From contig NZ_JASHJC010000015.1 of NCBI RefSeq assembly GCF_030733385.1, positions 1 through 64,000 on the forward strand: a stretch of 64,000 nt of DNA. Direction: 5' to 3'. Source of the stretch: Roseovarius sp. MMSF_3359. GTDB taxonomy: Bacteria; Pseudomonadota; Alphaproteobacteria; Rhodobacterales; Rhodobacteraceae. The translations under genes and the position numbers were made by a program. The notes below the pieces were generated by a model, which saw only the letters and a program-made list of their open reading frames with translations, was not told where the DNA came from and made no database searches. Positions 7,537 through 16,823 of the stretch are shown here, piece by piece; position 1 is the first letter of the stretch, and every line of letters starts with the position of its first letter.

Positions 7537-8709
7537 TTACTCCTTCGACATCTTCCGAGCCATTACTTCCGCCGCTTCGCGCAGTGGATCATCTGCCAGA
7601 TGGGCATATCGTTGCGTGGTTGATGGGTTTGTATGTCCGAGCAGTCGACCGACAATGGGAAGACTCAATCCGCTTGAGACCAAATGAGACGCATGAGTGT
7701 GGCGGTTGTCATGAATACGGTAGTCCGCAAGCTCTGCTGTTTTTGTAACCGAGCGCCAAAACGCCTTCAGGTCTCTGTAGGGCTGATCTGGAGAACGTCC
7801 AGGAAATAGAAATCTGCTGTACGAGAACGACTCTGCGTGCATCCTTGTGAGCAACTCAATTGAAGCACGTGACAATGGCAGATGTTCGGTGCGCTTCTGC
7901 TTTGTGTGATGCGACGGTTTTATCCAGACTCCACGATCGAGAGCAAAATCTTCCCAAGTGGAAGATAGAACTTCTCCGATCCGCGCCCCTGTCAGCAACT
8001 GCAATCGAATCGCATTTGCAGCAATCTGGTTTGGGTGATCTGACAAGGCCTTCATCAGCCTGTTCAGTTCGTCATCGGACAGCCAACGTTGACGCTTTTC
8101 TTCTGCAAATTTCTCCACTCCCCGGGCCGGGTTGTCTTTGCGCATACCCCATCGAATCGAGAGCTCAAATGTTTTGGACAGTAAAGCCAGCGTTCGGTTA
8201 GCCTGGTATGGAGTTTGAGCCATTCTGTTGTGCAATCGCTGAACATCTTTGTAGGTAACCTCGAAAACACGGAGGTGCCCCAAATGCGGAATGACATAAC
8301 GATCCAACATTGAGCGATCGTTTCGAACGCTCGCAGGACGCTTCTTAGGAACGGCATGTTCTGCCAAGTACTGCTCCGCTAGGTCCGCTACAGACGGAGA
8401 CTGGCGAAGGAACTGAGCATCCGCAACCGGGTCACCGCCTCGCACAACATCAGCAAGCATTCCGCGCGCAATTTCCCGAGCATCGTTGAGCGACATGGTT
8501 GGTCCATATTGACCAATCGTCTTGCGCTTAGATCGTCCAGTCTGTCGATTGCGGTACTGCACGACGAAGCTTTTCACTCCGGTTGATTTAACCCGCAACC
8601 CAAATCTCGGCAAACCCCGATCCCAATAGATCACATCTCGGTTTCCGGGCTGAGTTCGATCTATTCTGGTTTTCGTGAGCTGCGTTTTGGGCATGATCAA
8701 ATTATGCAT
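7537..8709 (-). CDS. int: Site-specific tyrosine recombinase (integrase) of a genomic island
   Basis: This enzyme cuts and joins DNA at attachment sites to insert or excise the island. The 390-aa protein has the layout of P4/DUF4102-type island integrases: an N-terminal arm-binding domain (~10-95), a core-binding SAM-like domain (~105-190) and the catalytic domain (~205-380). All catalytic residues are visible: R243 in LTGARIGEVL, H333 and R336 in IHDNRHTHAS, H359 in LLGHTNPST, and Y368 in TTQRYAHL. It should be active. A second ATG at 8694 (MPKTQ) is an equally possible start. The gene faces away from a tRNA-Arg 3' fragment 150 bases upstream, the standard arrangement at one end of an island. 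Confidence 0.95.
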   Translation of the reverse strand: MHNLIMPKTQLTKTRIDRTQPGNRDVIYWDRGLPRFGLRVKSTGVKSFVVQYRNRQTGRSKRKTIGQYGPTMSLNDAREIARGMLADVVRGGDPVADAQFLRQSPSVADLAEQYLAEHAVPKKRPASVRNDRSMLDRYVIPHLGHLRVFEVTYKDVQRLHNRMAQTPYQANRTLALLSKTFELSIRWGMRKDNPARGVEKFAEEKRQRWLSDDELNRLMKALSDHPNQIAANAIRLQLLTGARIGEVLSSTWEDFALDRGVWIKPSHHTKQKRTEHLPLSRASIELLTRMHAESFSYSRFLFPGRSPDQPYRDLKAFWRSVTKTAELADYRIHDNRHTHASHLVSSGLSLPIVGRLLGHTNPSTTQRYAHLADDPLREAAEVMARKMSKE

Positions 8710-8855
8710 CTATCGACTAGGTAAGCAATAAGTAAGCAAATTTTGGAGAGCTTACACGAAATTTATCGAAGCAAAAGAAGCATCAAACAATTAAATTATA
8801 TATTATATAAGAAGAAAATAGAGGTACGCTGCAGTACAAAGAAGTAACACTGTAA

Positions 8856-8902
8856 GACTTCTAATCAGCAGGCTGAGGGTTCGAGTCCTTCCGGGATCGC
8901 CA
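8856..8902 (+). other. 3' fragment of tRNA-Arg(TCT), attachment site (att) at the island end
   Basis: From 8856 the sequence matches the 3' part of a tRNA: anticodon loop CTTCTAA (8858-8864, anticodon TCT), 3' anticodon strand TCAGC, T-arm GAGGG-TTCGAGT-CCTTC (8875-8891), acceptor strand CGGGATC, discriminator G and encoded CCA (8900-8902). Upstream there is no D-arm and no 5' acceptor strand. The bases before the anticodon loop (GTAAGA) do not pair with TCAGC, so this is not a complete gene. Such fragments arise when an integrase uses the 3' half of a tRNA gene as its target. The orientation puts the island to the left, with the intact tRNA expected beyond base 1. Confidence 0.85.
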
Positions 8903-8920
8903 ACAAATACAACGCTTTGC

Positions 8921-9487
8921 CTAGTCGGAATGCGCGTCAATATCCTTGGCTTGTTGATAGTTTCCGGATCGCAAGCGGAAGGTGTCTTCGATGATCGAGG
9001 CGAGAGCGGCAACGCTGACGAGGAAGCCCGAGATCGGCACGATCGCGATAGCGTATTTCTTGGGCATGTAGTTCGGCTTGAAGACAAGACCGCCATCCTC
9101 CCACGCGAAGTACCACATCTCCCAGTATTTGCCGCCCATGGTGGCCACTGCCTCCAGGCCATAGACAATCATCACGATGCCGAGGCCGAAAATGACCAGC
9201 GACCAGAATTGCTGGATCGCAAAAGCAGCCTTCAGTGGCAGCCAGGAATAGATCAGGTCAAGCGCGATGTGATCGCGGTCGCGCACCGTCAGGGCAAGGG
9301 CGAAGAAGACCAGCCAGATATTGCTCAGCACGGTCAGGAGGTCGCCCCAAACCGGCGGATTCTCAAAGACGTAACGCATCACAACCGAATAGACCGTGAA
9401 GGCCACCATCAGCAGGAGCAGCACGGCGCAGAACGCAGTCAGGGTGCGCTTGACCATGCGGTCGATGAAGATGACAGCGCCGCGCAT
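8921..9487 (-). CDS. dctQ: TRAP transporter small membrane subunit (DctQ type)
   Basis: It is the 4-TM membrane component that works with the large DctM subunit and the periplasmic binding protein in sodium-driven uptake of organic acids or related solutes. It is 188 aa; hydrophobic segments lie at about 15-35, 50-70, 85-110 and 140-165, with the typical RYVFENPPVWGDLL motif between the first two. Its start overlaps the dctM stop by one base (TGATG), so the two are translationally coupled. It is the last gene of the operon, an uncommon order because dctQ usually precedes dctM. The island attachment site lies 18 bases beyond its stop, so the island was inserted directly against this operon. 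Confidence 0.9.
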   Translation of the reverse strand: MRGAVIFIDRMVKRTLTAFCAVLLLLMVAFTVYSVVMRYVFENPPVWGDLLTVLSNIWLVFFALALTVRDRDHIALDLIYSWLPLKAAFAIQQFWSLVIFGLGIVMIVYGLEAVATMGGKYWEMWYFAWEDGGLVFKPNYMPKKYAIAIVPISGFLVSVAALASIIEDTFRLRSGNYQQAKDIDAHSD

Positions 9488-10776
9488 CAGTTCGAAAACC
9501 CGAAGGCGCGCGGCAGGAACATGGTGATGTCCGGCACCACGATCAGAACGAAAAGCAGGGCAAAGAGGGCCAGCAGATAGGGCAGCATGGCAAGGGCGAC
9601 CTTTTCAAGCCGCACCTCGGCAATCGCCCCGGCGGTAAAGAAGGCGACGCCCACCGGCGGGGTGACCGACCCGATCAGGAAGCCCACGACCACGACAAGG
9701 GCTGCCTGCACATCCGGGTATCCGGCCTTGACCATCACGTCCACGAGGACCGGCCCGACAACGATGATGTTTGCAGCGGAGTCCATCACCATGCCGAGCA
9801 GGCAGATGAAAAGGACAAGCACGAGGGCGAAAACAAGCGGGCTGTAGGTATAGCTGAGCAACCAGGTCTCGAGTTGGCTGATCGCCCCGAGCGAGGTCAA
9901 AAGCCAGCTAAACGGCCCCGACGCCGCGATGATGATGAACACCATGGCCGAGTTGCGGAAGGCCCGCACAAAGGCGCTTTTGCAGTTGGTCCAGGTGATC
10001 GTGCGGTAGATGAAAAGCCCCACGAAAAGCGCGATGGTGGCAGTGAGCGCGCCCGCCTCGACAACGCCCGCGATGCCAAAGACCACGGAACCGACCAGCA
10101 CGATGGGAATGAGGAGCGCGAAGGAGGATTTATAGCCGACAATGGCGATGGCCTTGAGGCTGAACGGTTCCTCGCTGCGTTCGAAATTGTTCCGCCGCGC
10201 GATGATATAGTTGATGATCATGAGCAGCACGCCGATCATGATCCCCGGCACGATGCCACCGGCGAAGAGCGCCCCGACCGAAATGCCCCCGGCATTAGCC
10301 AGCACGATCATCATGATCGAGGGTGGTATGATGCCGCCGATAGTCGAGCTTACGGCAGTGATCGCCGCCGCGAAGGCCGCGGGGTATCCTGACCGTTTCA
10401 TCGCCGGAACCAGAAGCGAGCCAACCGTTGCCGTATCGGCCACGACCGAGCCGTTCATGCCCGCGAAGAACATGCTGACCAGGACATTGGCCTGCGCCAT
10501 GGAACCCCGCATCCGCCCGATCAGGCGCTGGCTCAACTCGACGAGGCGGTCGGTGATGGTGGCACTGGTCATCAATTCGCCGGTGAGCATGAAGAAGGGG
10601 ATCGCCGTCAGGGGAACCGAGTCGATCGCGCTGAACATCTGGCTCGGGATCAGGATCATCGGCGCGGCATCGGTTATCAGGATATAGGCCACCGGGATCA
10701 GGATCATGGTGAACCCGACCGGTGCGCCCAGCATGATCAGCACCACCAGAATGACCAGAAGCAAAACGCTTTCCAT
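9487..10776 (-). CDS. dctM: TRAP transporter large membrane subunit (DctM type)
   Basis: This 429-aa protein has about 12-13 membrane segments and the glycine-rich loops typical of the ion-transporter superfamily (GGIIPPSIMMIVLANAGG and GFLIGSVTPPVG). It forms the translocation channel and uses the sodium gradient. It follows dctP with a 110-base gap containing a strong hairpin and overlaps dctQ by one base. The substrate is not predictable from the membrane subunits. Confidence 0.93.
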   Translation of the reverse strand: MESVLLLVILVVLIMLGAPVGFTMILIPVAYILITDAAPMILIPSQMFSAIDSVPLTAIPFFMLTGELMTSATITDRLVELSQRLIGRMRGSMAQANVLVSMFFAGMNGSVVADTATVGSLLVPAMKRSGYPAAFAAAITAVSSTIGGIIPPSIMMIVLANAGGISVGALFAGGIVPGIMIGVLLMIINYIIARRNNFERSEEPFSLKAIAIVGYKSSFALLIPIVLVGSVVFGIAGVVEAGALTATIALFVGLFIYRTITWTNCKSAFVRAFRNSAMVFIIIAASGPFSWLLTSLGAISQLETWLLSYTYSPLVFALVLVLFICLLGMVMDSAANIIVVGPVLVDVMVKAGYPDVQAALVVVVGFLIGSVTPPVGVAFFTAGAIAEVRLEKVALAMLPYLLALFALLFVLIVVPDITMFLPRAFGFSN

Positions 10777-10829
10777 AAGGGGTTCGTCCTATTCGTCTTT
10801 CAGGCGGGCCGCTTCGTTTCCGATATGGC

Positions 10830-10858
10830 AGGTGGCGCAGCAGGACCCCGCGCCACCT
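10830..10858 (-). terminator. Intercistronic hairpin between dctP and dctM
   Basis: A perfect 9-bp stem (AGGTGGCGC with GCGCCACCT) closes an 11-base loop and has no U-run. In TRAP operons such hairpins usually protect or attenuate the transcript so that more binding protein than membrane protein is made. The second TRAP operon in the window has one in the equivalent position (17853-17876). Confidence 0.6.
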
Positions 10859-10886
10859 CTGTTAAATTCAAGAATATCGCCAGGCT

Positions 10887-11927
10887 TCAGAGCGCGCCAG
10901 CTTCCTCAAGCTGCGCGATGAAACCGGTCATGCCCTGTTCCTCAAGCACGCGGCGGGCGGTGTCGGGATCATAGGTGCCTTTGGCGTTCAACCAGGCATC
11001 AATTGCCCCTGCGCGCCACTGCACCAGCTCTTCCTCGGTCGGCACATACCATTCCTCGATCTCGGCCTTGATCGCGGTTTCGCCGGCCTCGACCCAGGCG
11101 CGGTCAAGTTCCTGAACCTTTTGGCCGAATGCCTGCGCGGCGGTGTGCAGCCATTCCTTCTCCTGATCGGTCAGGGCGTCATATTGGCGCTTGTCCATCG
11201 AAAGCTGATTGCCGGACCACGATCCGCCGATTTCGGTGAAGTACTTCGCCACCTCGTGCAGCTTGGCGACATGCTGCCAGGGCGTGGCCACGTACTGGCC
11301 CGACACGACACCTGTTTGCAGCCCCTGGTAAAGCTGCGACCAGTCATAGGGCACTGGGACCGCGCCCCAGTTCTTGACCAGCGTGTATTCAATCGGGCTC
11401 TTGGTCACGCGCCATTTGATGCCCTCCATGTCCGACGGCACATGCACGGGGCCATGGGCGTTGCCCAGTTGACGGAAACCGCCGCTGGAATAGACGGTCA
11501 GGCAGACATGTCCGGCCTCTTCCGCGGCAATGTCACACTGTTTCTTGGCCAGCCATTCCGACGAGATGCGGTCCGCATCCTCGATACTCTTGAAGATGTA
11601 AGGCAGGTCGAAAATGGCGAGGGACGTGCCGAAATTGCCGAAATTTGCGGTCGAACTGGTCCAGAGCGCGATCAGGCCCTGATTGGCCTGCTCGCCACAA
11701 GATTGCTCGCTGCAGAGCGACTTGCGGTAATGCGGCTCGATCGTGAGTTGACCGCCCGACACTTCCTCAAGGGTCGGGATCAGGGCCTGGTCAATGGCAT
11801 CGCCGATCGGCATGCCCAGAAAGCCTACCGTCCCGAGTTTGAGCACCTTTTCGGCCGCGGCGGGGTGCGCGAAAAGCGCCGTCGCCGATGCGATACAAAG
11901 AGCCGTGCATATGGATTTCATCCTCAT
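10887..11927 (-). CDS. dctP: TRAP transporter periplasmic substrate-binding protein (DctP type)
   Basis: It is exported by a Sec signal peptide (positively charged start, hydrophobic core ALCIASATALF, cleavage near HPAAA-EK), and binds the solute in the periplasm. The start at ATG 11927 gives the best spacing to GGGAG; two other in-frame ATGs lie within 15 bases. The family block YSSGGFRQLGN with the SPIEYTLVKNWGAVPVPY region contains the usual arginine that binds a carboxylate. The mature protein has two cysteine pairs (SLCSEQSCGE and KKQCDI...GHVC), rather unusual for DctP. A MocR-type regulator is divergent from it, which suggests an amino-acid-related or taurine-like ligand; this is inference only. 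Confidence 0.92.
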   Translation of the reverse strand: MRMKSICTALCIASATALFAHPAAAEKVLKLGTVGFLGMPIGDAIDQALIPTLEEVSGGQLTIEPHYRKSLCSEQSCGEQANQGLIALWTSSTANFGNFGTSLAIFDLPYIFKSIEDADRISSEWLAKKQCDIAAEEAGHVCLTVYSSGGFRQLGNAHGPVHVPSDMEGIKWRVTKSPIEYTLVKNWGAVPVPYDWSQLYQGLQTGVVSGQYVATPWQHVAKLHEVAKYFTEIGGSWSGNQLSMDKRQYDALTDQEKEWLHTAAQAFGQKVQELDRAWVEAGETAIKAEIEEWYVPTEEELVQWRAGAIDAWLNAKGTYDPDTARRVLEEQGMTGFIAQLEEAGAL

Positions 11928-12101
11928 TGATCTCATCTCCCGTTTATTATGTTTTGCTTGGCATCATCTTTCACCGCGCCCTGTGCCGATGAAAGTGACA
12001 GATGACTCGAAAGAAGGGGACAGATAGGGTTGCATCTGACACCCCGTACCGGAACGCGGTAGGCTGGCAAGGAGATGAGCCGTGCCCCGAGGAGGCTTCT
12101 G

Positions 12102-13565
12102 TTGAGTTCGACCACGCCGCGATTCCTGGCACTGCCCGAAAGCTCCAACCTCAGCTTGCGCGATCAGATCTGTGAAGTGGTGAGCGCCGCGATCATGTCC
12201 CAATCGCTCGCCTATGACCGGCCGCTGCCATCGTGCCGGGACTTGGCAGAACAGTTCGGCGTGTCGCGCAACACGGTCTTTGCGGCCTATAACCGGCTGA
12301 TAGATCTTGATTTTCTGGTCTCACGCGACCGGTCCGGCTATTTCGTCAACCCGCAGATGGCGCAGGTGCAGAAACCGCCGAAGGACAAAGATCTGGCAGC
12401 CCGAGACGCGATCCCCTGCCCCGTCAGTTTTCCGCAAAATGACCTGATGCCCGTGGTCAATCCGCTGGACTGGAACGCCTATCCCTATCCCTTCATCTAT
12501 AATCAGATCGACCCTGACCTCTTTCCCGTCGACGGTTGGCGCGAATGCACCCGGCAGGCGCTCGGACGCAAGAAAATGCCCGCCTGGGCTAGCGACTCCG
12601 TCGAGAGCGATAGCCCGCACCTCGTGCAGCAACTGCGCCAACGGCTGCTGAACACCCGCGGCATTTATGCCGAAGACGACGAAATCCTGATAACGTTGGG
12701 GTCGCAAAACGCGCTCTTTATCCTTGGTACGATCTTTGCCCCGTCCCGAAGGCCCATCGCGCTTGAAGACCCCGGTTTTTTCGGCGCCCGCAACGCCTTT
12801 CGCATGGCCGGGTCCGAGCTGGTCGGTGTACCGATTGACGACAATGGCATCATCCCCTCGGCGATCCCGACCGCGTGCCAGCTGGTTTTCACAACGCCCA
12901 GCCATCAATTTCCGACCATGGTGACCATGAGCCCGCAACGCCGGGAGGAGTTGCTCGAGACCGCTGTGAAAAACGATTTCCTGATCATCGAGGACGATTA
13001 CGAGGCCGAGATGAACTACGTCGCCAAATCGTCGCCGTCGATGATGTCGATGGATCGGACCGGTCGTGTGATCTATGTCGGCAGCCTGTCAAAGACCGTA
13101 TCGCCAGGTATTCGCCTGGGCTTCATCGTCGCGCATCGCGACATCATCCGCGAGGCGCGCATCGCCAGGGGTGTGATGATGCGCCACCCGCCGACCATCG
13201 TACAGGAAATCGTCGCACTTTTCTTTCAACTCGGACATTACGACGCGCATCTGCGCAACATCGAGCGGCGGTATCAGAAACGCTGGCATGCCATGGACGA
13301 GGCGCTGTCGAAACATCTGGGAATGCTGCAACGCACCCGGTCGGTGGGGGGCACGTCATTCTGGCTGACCGGTCCGGAGGGTTTCGATGCATCGGACCTG
13401 AAGGAGAAGTTGAGGCCCAAGGGGGTGCTGATTGATCGGGGGCAGGATTATTACCTGAACTATAATGACAAACGCAGTTTCCGGCTCGGCTTCGCCTATG
13501 TCCCCGTCTCCAAACTTGAAAAAGGGGTCAAGGTGATCGCCGAAGAAGTTCGTTCATTGCTGTAG
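12102..13565 (+). CDS. MocR-family (GntR-aminotransferase) transcriptional regulator
   Basis: The protein joins an N-terminal GntR winged helix (about 10-75, with LAEQFGVSRNTVFAAYNRL) to a class I aminotransferase-like domain (~110-485) that binds pyridoxal phosphate. The PLP lysine is in VGSLSKTVSPGIRLGF. I place the start at TTG 12102, six bases after a strong GAGGAGG; an ATG at 12075 is possible but has AGGAG directly against it. The gene is divergent from the TRAP operon 11927-8921 and most likely regulates it. MocR proteins usually respond to PLP, GABA, taurine, beta-alanine or ectoine derivatives. The effector here is unknown. Confidence 0.88.
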   Translation: MSSTTPRFLALPESSNLSLRDQICEVVSAAIMSQSLAYDRPLPSCRDLAEQFGVSRNTVFAAYNRLIDLDFLVSRDRSGYFVNPQMAQVQKPPKDKDLAARDAIPCPVSFPQNDLMPVVNPLDWNAYPYPFIYNQIDPDLFPVDGWRECTRQALGRKKMPAWASDSVESDSPHLVQQLRQRLLNTRGIYAEDDEILITLGSQNALFILGTIFAPSRRPIALEDPGFFGARNAFRMAGSELVGVPIDDNGIIPSAIPTACQLVFTTPSHQFPTMVTMSPQRREELLETAVKNDFLIIEDDYEAEMNYVAKSSPSMMSMDRTGRVIYVGSLSKTVSPGIRLGFIVAHRDIIREARIARGVMMRHPPTIVQEIVALFFQLGHYDAHLRNIERRYQKRWHAMDEALSKHLGMLQRTRSVGGTSFWLTGPEGFDASDLKEKLRPKGVLIDRGQDYYLNYNDKRSFRLGFAYVPVSKLEKGVKVIAEEVRSLL

Positions 13566-13603
13566 GTTGCAACTTCGCGGACGAACCGGACATCCAATAA
13601 CGA

Positions 13604-13767
13604 GCCGCGCGATGGCCAGACCGCGGGGTGGCGATCAACCGTTTTCAGATGCACTTTATCTTTGCCAAGTCCGAAAGACCCCAATTCGGTGCGCAACCCC
13701 TCCAAATCGCCAGCCCGTGCGGACGGTCTGGCGATCGCGCGGCGGCCTCCGGCCTTGATTCCGTGCG
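13604..13767 (+). repeat. Palindromic interspersed repeat, copy A
   Basis: GCCGCGCGATGGCCAGACCG at 13604-13623 is the inverted partner (one mismatch) of CGGTCTGGCGATCGCGCGGC at 13724-13743, giving a 140-base unit. Outside its right end, CCTTGATTCCG is shared with the other copies. When the minus strand of the copy at 37520-37659 is aligned, the first ~31 and last ~40 bases and an inner TGCACTTTAT are nearly identical, while the rest has diverged. Confidence 0.75.
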
Positions 13768-14159
13768 GGGTTTGAATTCGAACGTCCGCTTTGGGCTCAA
13801 AGCGGTCATCTGACGCAAATAGTTGGTCAATTTCGCACTAAATGGCGGCTAAGCGGACAAAGCAGTCTTTCGGCCATCAATGAAACAGAGGGCATCGCCC
13901 GACTGCGGGTGGGCGCACCCAGGTGGTTCATCGCACTTTATGGTGACGTATACCTCCCACAATCGTTCGGATTGAAACGGCGACGAAGCGCCCGCCCATG
14001 GGGCGGTCGGGCGCTGCCCGGCGGTGCTGCGCACCTCGATTCCGAGCTGGAGCAATGTCCGCTTTGAGCTCGAAGCGAACTTAGACCGTTCTGCGAACAA
14101 ATTTGAACCTATAGTGGACATAGCCGTCACTCTTAAATTGAAAATATGCCGAGCATTGA

Positions 14160-14310
14160 CGACGCGCGCGGTGGCGATCCGACGTTTGTAGCCGGCTCTT
14201 TATCCCTGCCGCACCGAAAACCATCAAAGTATTGCAAAGACCTAACCCAATCGCCGCCGCGTGGAGGCGCGTCGTCGATGCGCGGCGGGCTTCGCCCTTG
14301 ATTCCGCGCC
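14160..14310 (+). repeat. Palindromic interspersed repeat, degenerate copy C
   Basis: The segment begins CGCGCGCGGTGGCGATCCGACG, similar to the left part of copy A. It ends with AATCGCC, a diverged right arm, then CGGCGGGCTTCGCCCTTGATTCCG, similar to the right part. The inverted arms no longer pair well, so it looks like an older copy. Confidence 0.5.
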
Positions 14311-14490
14311 TGGTTCAAACTCGAACGTCCGCATTGGGGCTGATTCAGGCATCCATAGGCCAGTTCAATTTCCATCTGTCCTTTCGAAATGCCACGCCTG
14401 TCTCTCGTGATCCCGTCTTAATTGCAGTTATCTGAACGCCGAGACAACCCGCACCGCGACGTCCAGCATCAAACTCAGGGAACCGGCCAT

Positions 14491-15663
14491 TTGAAGGACC
14501 GTATCGACACCAACCCGAATGTGACGCCGTTCAGTGTCCACATCACCGATGACGAGCTGGACCGGATCCTGAGCCGGGTCGCCGACTATCCCTGGCACGA
14601 GATGCCCGATGATGGTGGTTGGGACTACGGGACCAACATGGCCTATATGAAAGAACTTTGCGCCTACTGGGTCGATGGCTTTGACTGGCGCGCGCAGGAA
14701 GCCCGGATAAATGCGTTCTCGCATTTCAAGGCGCCTGTGCAGGGCATTGACATGCACTTCATCCATGAAGAAGGCAGCGGCCCAAACCCGATGCCGCTGA
14801 TGATCAGCCACGGTTGGCCCGGGTCGGTTGCCGAGTTTTTTGACCTCATCGAACCCCTGGCCCATCCCGAACGCTTTGGCGGCGACGCAAATGACGCCTT
14901 CACGGTCATCGCCCCCTCCCTGCCCGGTTTCGGATTTTCCGGGCGGCCGCCGCGCCCCTATGGGCCGCGAAAAATGGCGTCGGTCATTAACTCCCTGATG
15001 ACCGACGCCCTGGGCTTTAACGGCTACCTGGCGCAGGGCGGGGATTGGGGCGGCGCGATCTGCTCATGGCTGGGTTTCGATCACGCCCCTCACTGCGCGG
15101 CCATCCACATCAATGTGCTGACCATGCGCCACCCGGACGGCCCGCAGACACCCGATGAGGTGGCCTGGGCGGCCCAATTCGACCGCGATCAGATCATGCA
15201 GAACGGCTATCGCACGCAGCAGGCAACCCGCCCCCAGACCTTGAGCTATGCGATGATGGACAGCCCCGTCGGCATCGCCGCCTGGCTGATCGAGAAGTTC
15301 CATGATTGGTCGGATGTCCCGGTGGGCGGCATCGAAGAGGCGCATTCCAAGGATGATCTTCTGACCAACATCATGATCTACATTACCACGCGGACCTTCA
15401 ACACCGCCTCGTGGATCTACTATGGCCGCCGCGAGGAAGGCGGGCGCATCCTGTCGCCCGAGGGCCGCCGCGTCGAAGTGCCGACCGGTTGCGCGGTCTT
15501 TCCGGCAGAAATGCTGAACTGGCCGCCGCGGAGTTACGCGGAGCGGATCTACAACGTCCAGCAGTGGACGGAGATGCCGCGGGGCGGCCATTTCGCGGCG
15601 ATGGAAGAACCCGAGATGCTGCTTGACGACATCCGCCGCTTTGCCCGAATGCTGCGGTCCTGA
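14491..15663 (+). CDS. Epoxide hydrolase (alpha/beta hydrolase with EHN domain)
   Basis: The protein opens with the epoxide hydrolase N-terminal domain (TPFSVHITDDELDRIL...), which folds over the alpha/beta hydrolase core. The oxyanion motif HGWPGS lies near residue 107, and the nucleophile is the Asp of GGDWGG near 185. A late GGHFAAME motif supplies the catalytic histidine. It should hydrolyse an epoxide to a diol in the cytoplasm; the true substrate is unknown. The frame is open from TTG 14422, but I prefer TTG 14491 (AGGGA 9 bases upstream); the usual ATG is absent, so the start is uncertain. It is convergent with the LysR gene at 15722. Confidence 0.85.
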   Translation: MKDRIDTNPNVTPFSVHITDDELDRILSRVADYPWHEMPDDGGWDYGTNMAYMKELCAYWVDGFDWRAQEARINAFSHFKAPVQGIDMHFIHEEGSGPNPMPLMISHGWPGSVAEFFDLIEPLAHPERFGGDANDAFTVIAPSLPGFGFSGRPPRPYGPRKMASVINSLMTDALGFNGYLAQGGDWGGAICSWLGFDHAPHCAAIHINVLTMRHPDGPQTPDEVAWAAQFDRDQIMQNGYRTQQATRPQTLSYAMMDSPVGIAAWLIEKFHDWSDVPVGGIEEAHSKDDLLTNIMIYITTRTFNTASWIYYGRREEGGRILSPEGRRVEVPTGCAVFPAEMLNWPPRSYAERIYNVQQWTEMPRGGHFAAMEEPEMLLDDIRRFARMLRS

Positions 15664-15721
15664 TCTCCGAAAACGAATGGCCGGATGGCTTCACCGGCGA
15701 CCAACTCCGGCGCTGGCATGC

Positions 15722-16669
15722 CTATGCCGGCATCGGTTCCGCGCCGAAGTTTTGCGCATGGGCCGAGACGAGACAGTCCAGAAAGGTCTTCAGGCGCCGG
15801 CCGGAAGAGGCGCTTTTACGCACGATCGCCGACATGGTGGGCGCGTAATTGGCGACGTCATTCGTCAACTCCCGGATCAATCCCTTTTCGACGAAGGGCC
15901 ATGCCGTATGTGTCGGCAGGAACCCCAGGTAGCGGCCTGAAAGAATGAGCAGGGTCAGTGCCTCTTCGTTTTGCACGAAGGCACTTTTGCGCAGGCGCAG
16001 CTTCTGGTGGACCGCCATGTTCGGGGAATTGAAACTCAACCCGACGTAGTTGAACTGCCGAAGCTCACGCAGATCATGGGGGTCGGCTGCGTTTTCGAAA
16101 AGCTCATGCTCTCGACCGCAATAAAGCCGCATGTCCTCCTTGTAGAGATCGCTGTAGGACAACATCGGCGACTTGCGGTGCAGCGGCACGATCCCGAGGT
16201 TGAATTTGCCGTTGATAACCCCCTCTTCGATGACGTTGGGCGGCTCCATCGAAATATCCAGCGTGACACCCGGTGCGGTATCATGAAAAAGGCGAACGGC
16301 TTCGAAAACACGGGCCTCGGGGTTGGTCGATGAATGGTCCAGGCAGGCGATCCTGAGCTTCCCGGTCAGGTCGGAATGCGCCTCGTCCAGCTTCTCCTGG
16401 AACTGATCCAGTGAAAAGAAAAGCTCGTCCGCTGCATTGAGGACATGTTCGCCATCCGATGTCAGCGAAAACCCGGCGGGACCGCGGTGACAGAGCTTCA
16501 GTCCGATTCGCGTTTCAAGGTCGGAGATATGCTTGCTGATCGTCGAGCGACCGATGTTCAATTCGAATTCAGCGGCCGTAAATCCACCACAGGCCACCAC
16601 CGTCTTGAAGATATCCAGCAGCCTTATATCAACGTCGGACACGCGGTTTATCGCGGTTTTCTTCGCCAT
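15722..16669 (-). CDS. LysR-type transcriptional regulator divergent from the second TRAP operon
   Basis: The N-terminal winged helix-turn-helix (about 10-70, GGFTAAEFELNIGRSTISKHISDLETRIG) is followed by a substrate-binding domain (~95-300). The ATG at 16669 (MAKKT) is chosen over an upstream TTG because GGAAA lies 7 bases before it. The gene is divergent from dctP at 16824, the classical position for a LysR regulator of that operon. It ends 59 bases from the convergent epoxide hydrolase. The effector is unknown but is probably the TRAP solute or a product of it. Confidence 0.9.
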   Translation of the reverse strand: MAKKTAINRVSDVDIRLLDIFKTVVACGGFTAAEFELNIGRSTISKHISDLETRIGLKLCHRGPAGFSLTSDGEHVLNAADELFFSLDQFQEKLDEAHSDLTGKLRIACLDHSSTNPEARVFEAVRLFHDTAPGVTLDISMEPPNVIEEGVINGKFNLGIVPLHRKSPMLSYSDLYKEDMRLYCGREHELFENAADPHDLRELRQFNYVGLSFNSPNMAVHQKLRLRKSAFVQNEEALTLLILSGRYLGFLPTHTAWPFVEKGLIRELTNDVANYAPTMSAIVRKSASSGRRLKTFLDCLVSAHAQNFGAEPMPA

Positions 16670-16823
16670 CAAATGTTTCCAATTTGTCAAACCTTACGTC
16701 GATAACTTTGTATTACCTGCACGTATTTTGCAATCTATAACCCGCCCATTGGCACATGGGGCTATGACATAGAAAACTTTGCCCTATGCTTGACCGACAT
16801 GTCTGACAACGGGAGAAAACCTC

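Larger units (their letters stand above)
13566..14490. other. Repeat-rich intergenic region
   Basis: About 925 bases lie between the MocR gene and the epoxide hydrolase. No gene is supported. It holds one good copy (13604-13767) and one degenerate copy (14160-14310) of a palindromic repeat also found at 37494-37659, plus related fragments with the phrases TCGAACGTCCGC and GATTCCG (near 13790 and 14040). Confidence 0.6.

Noticed and set aside
8821-8902. A complete tRNA-Arg gene
   Set aside because: Only the 3' half fits. There is no D-arm or 5' acceptor strand, and the bases before the anticodon loop do not pair.
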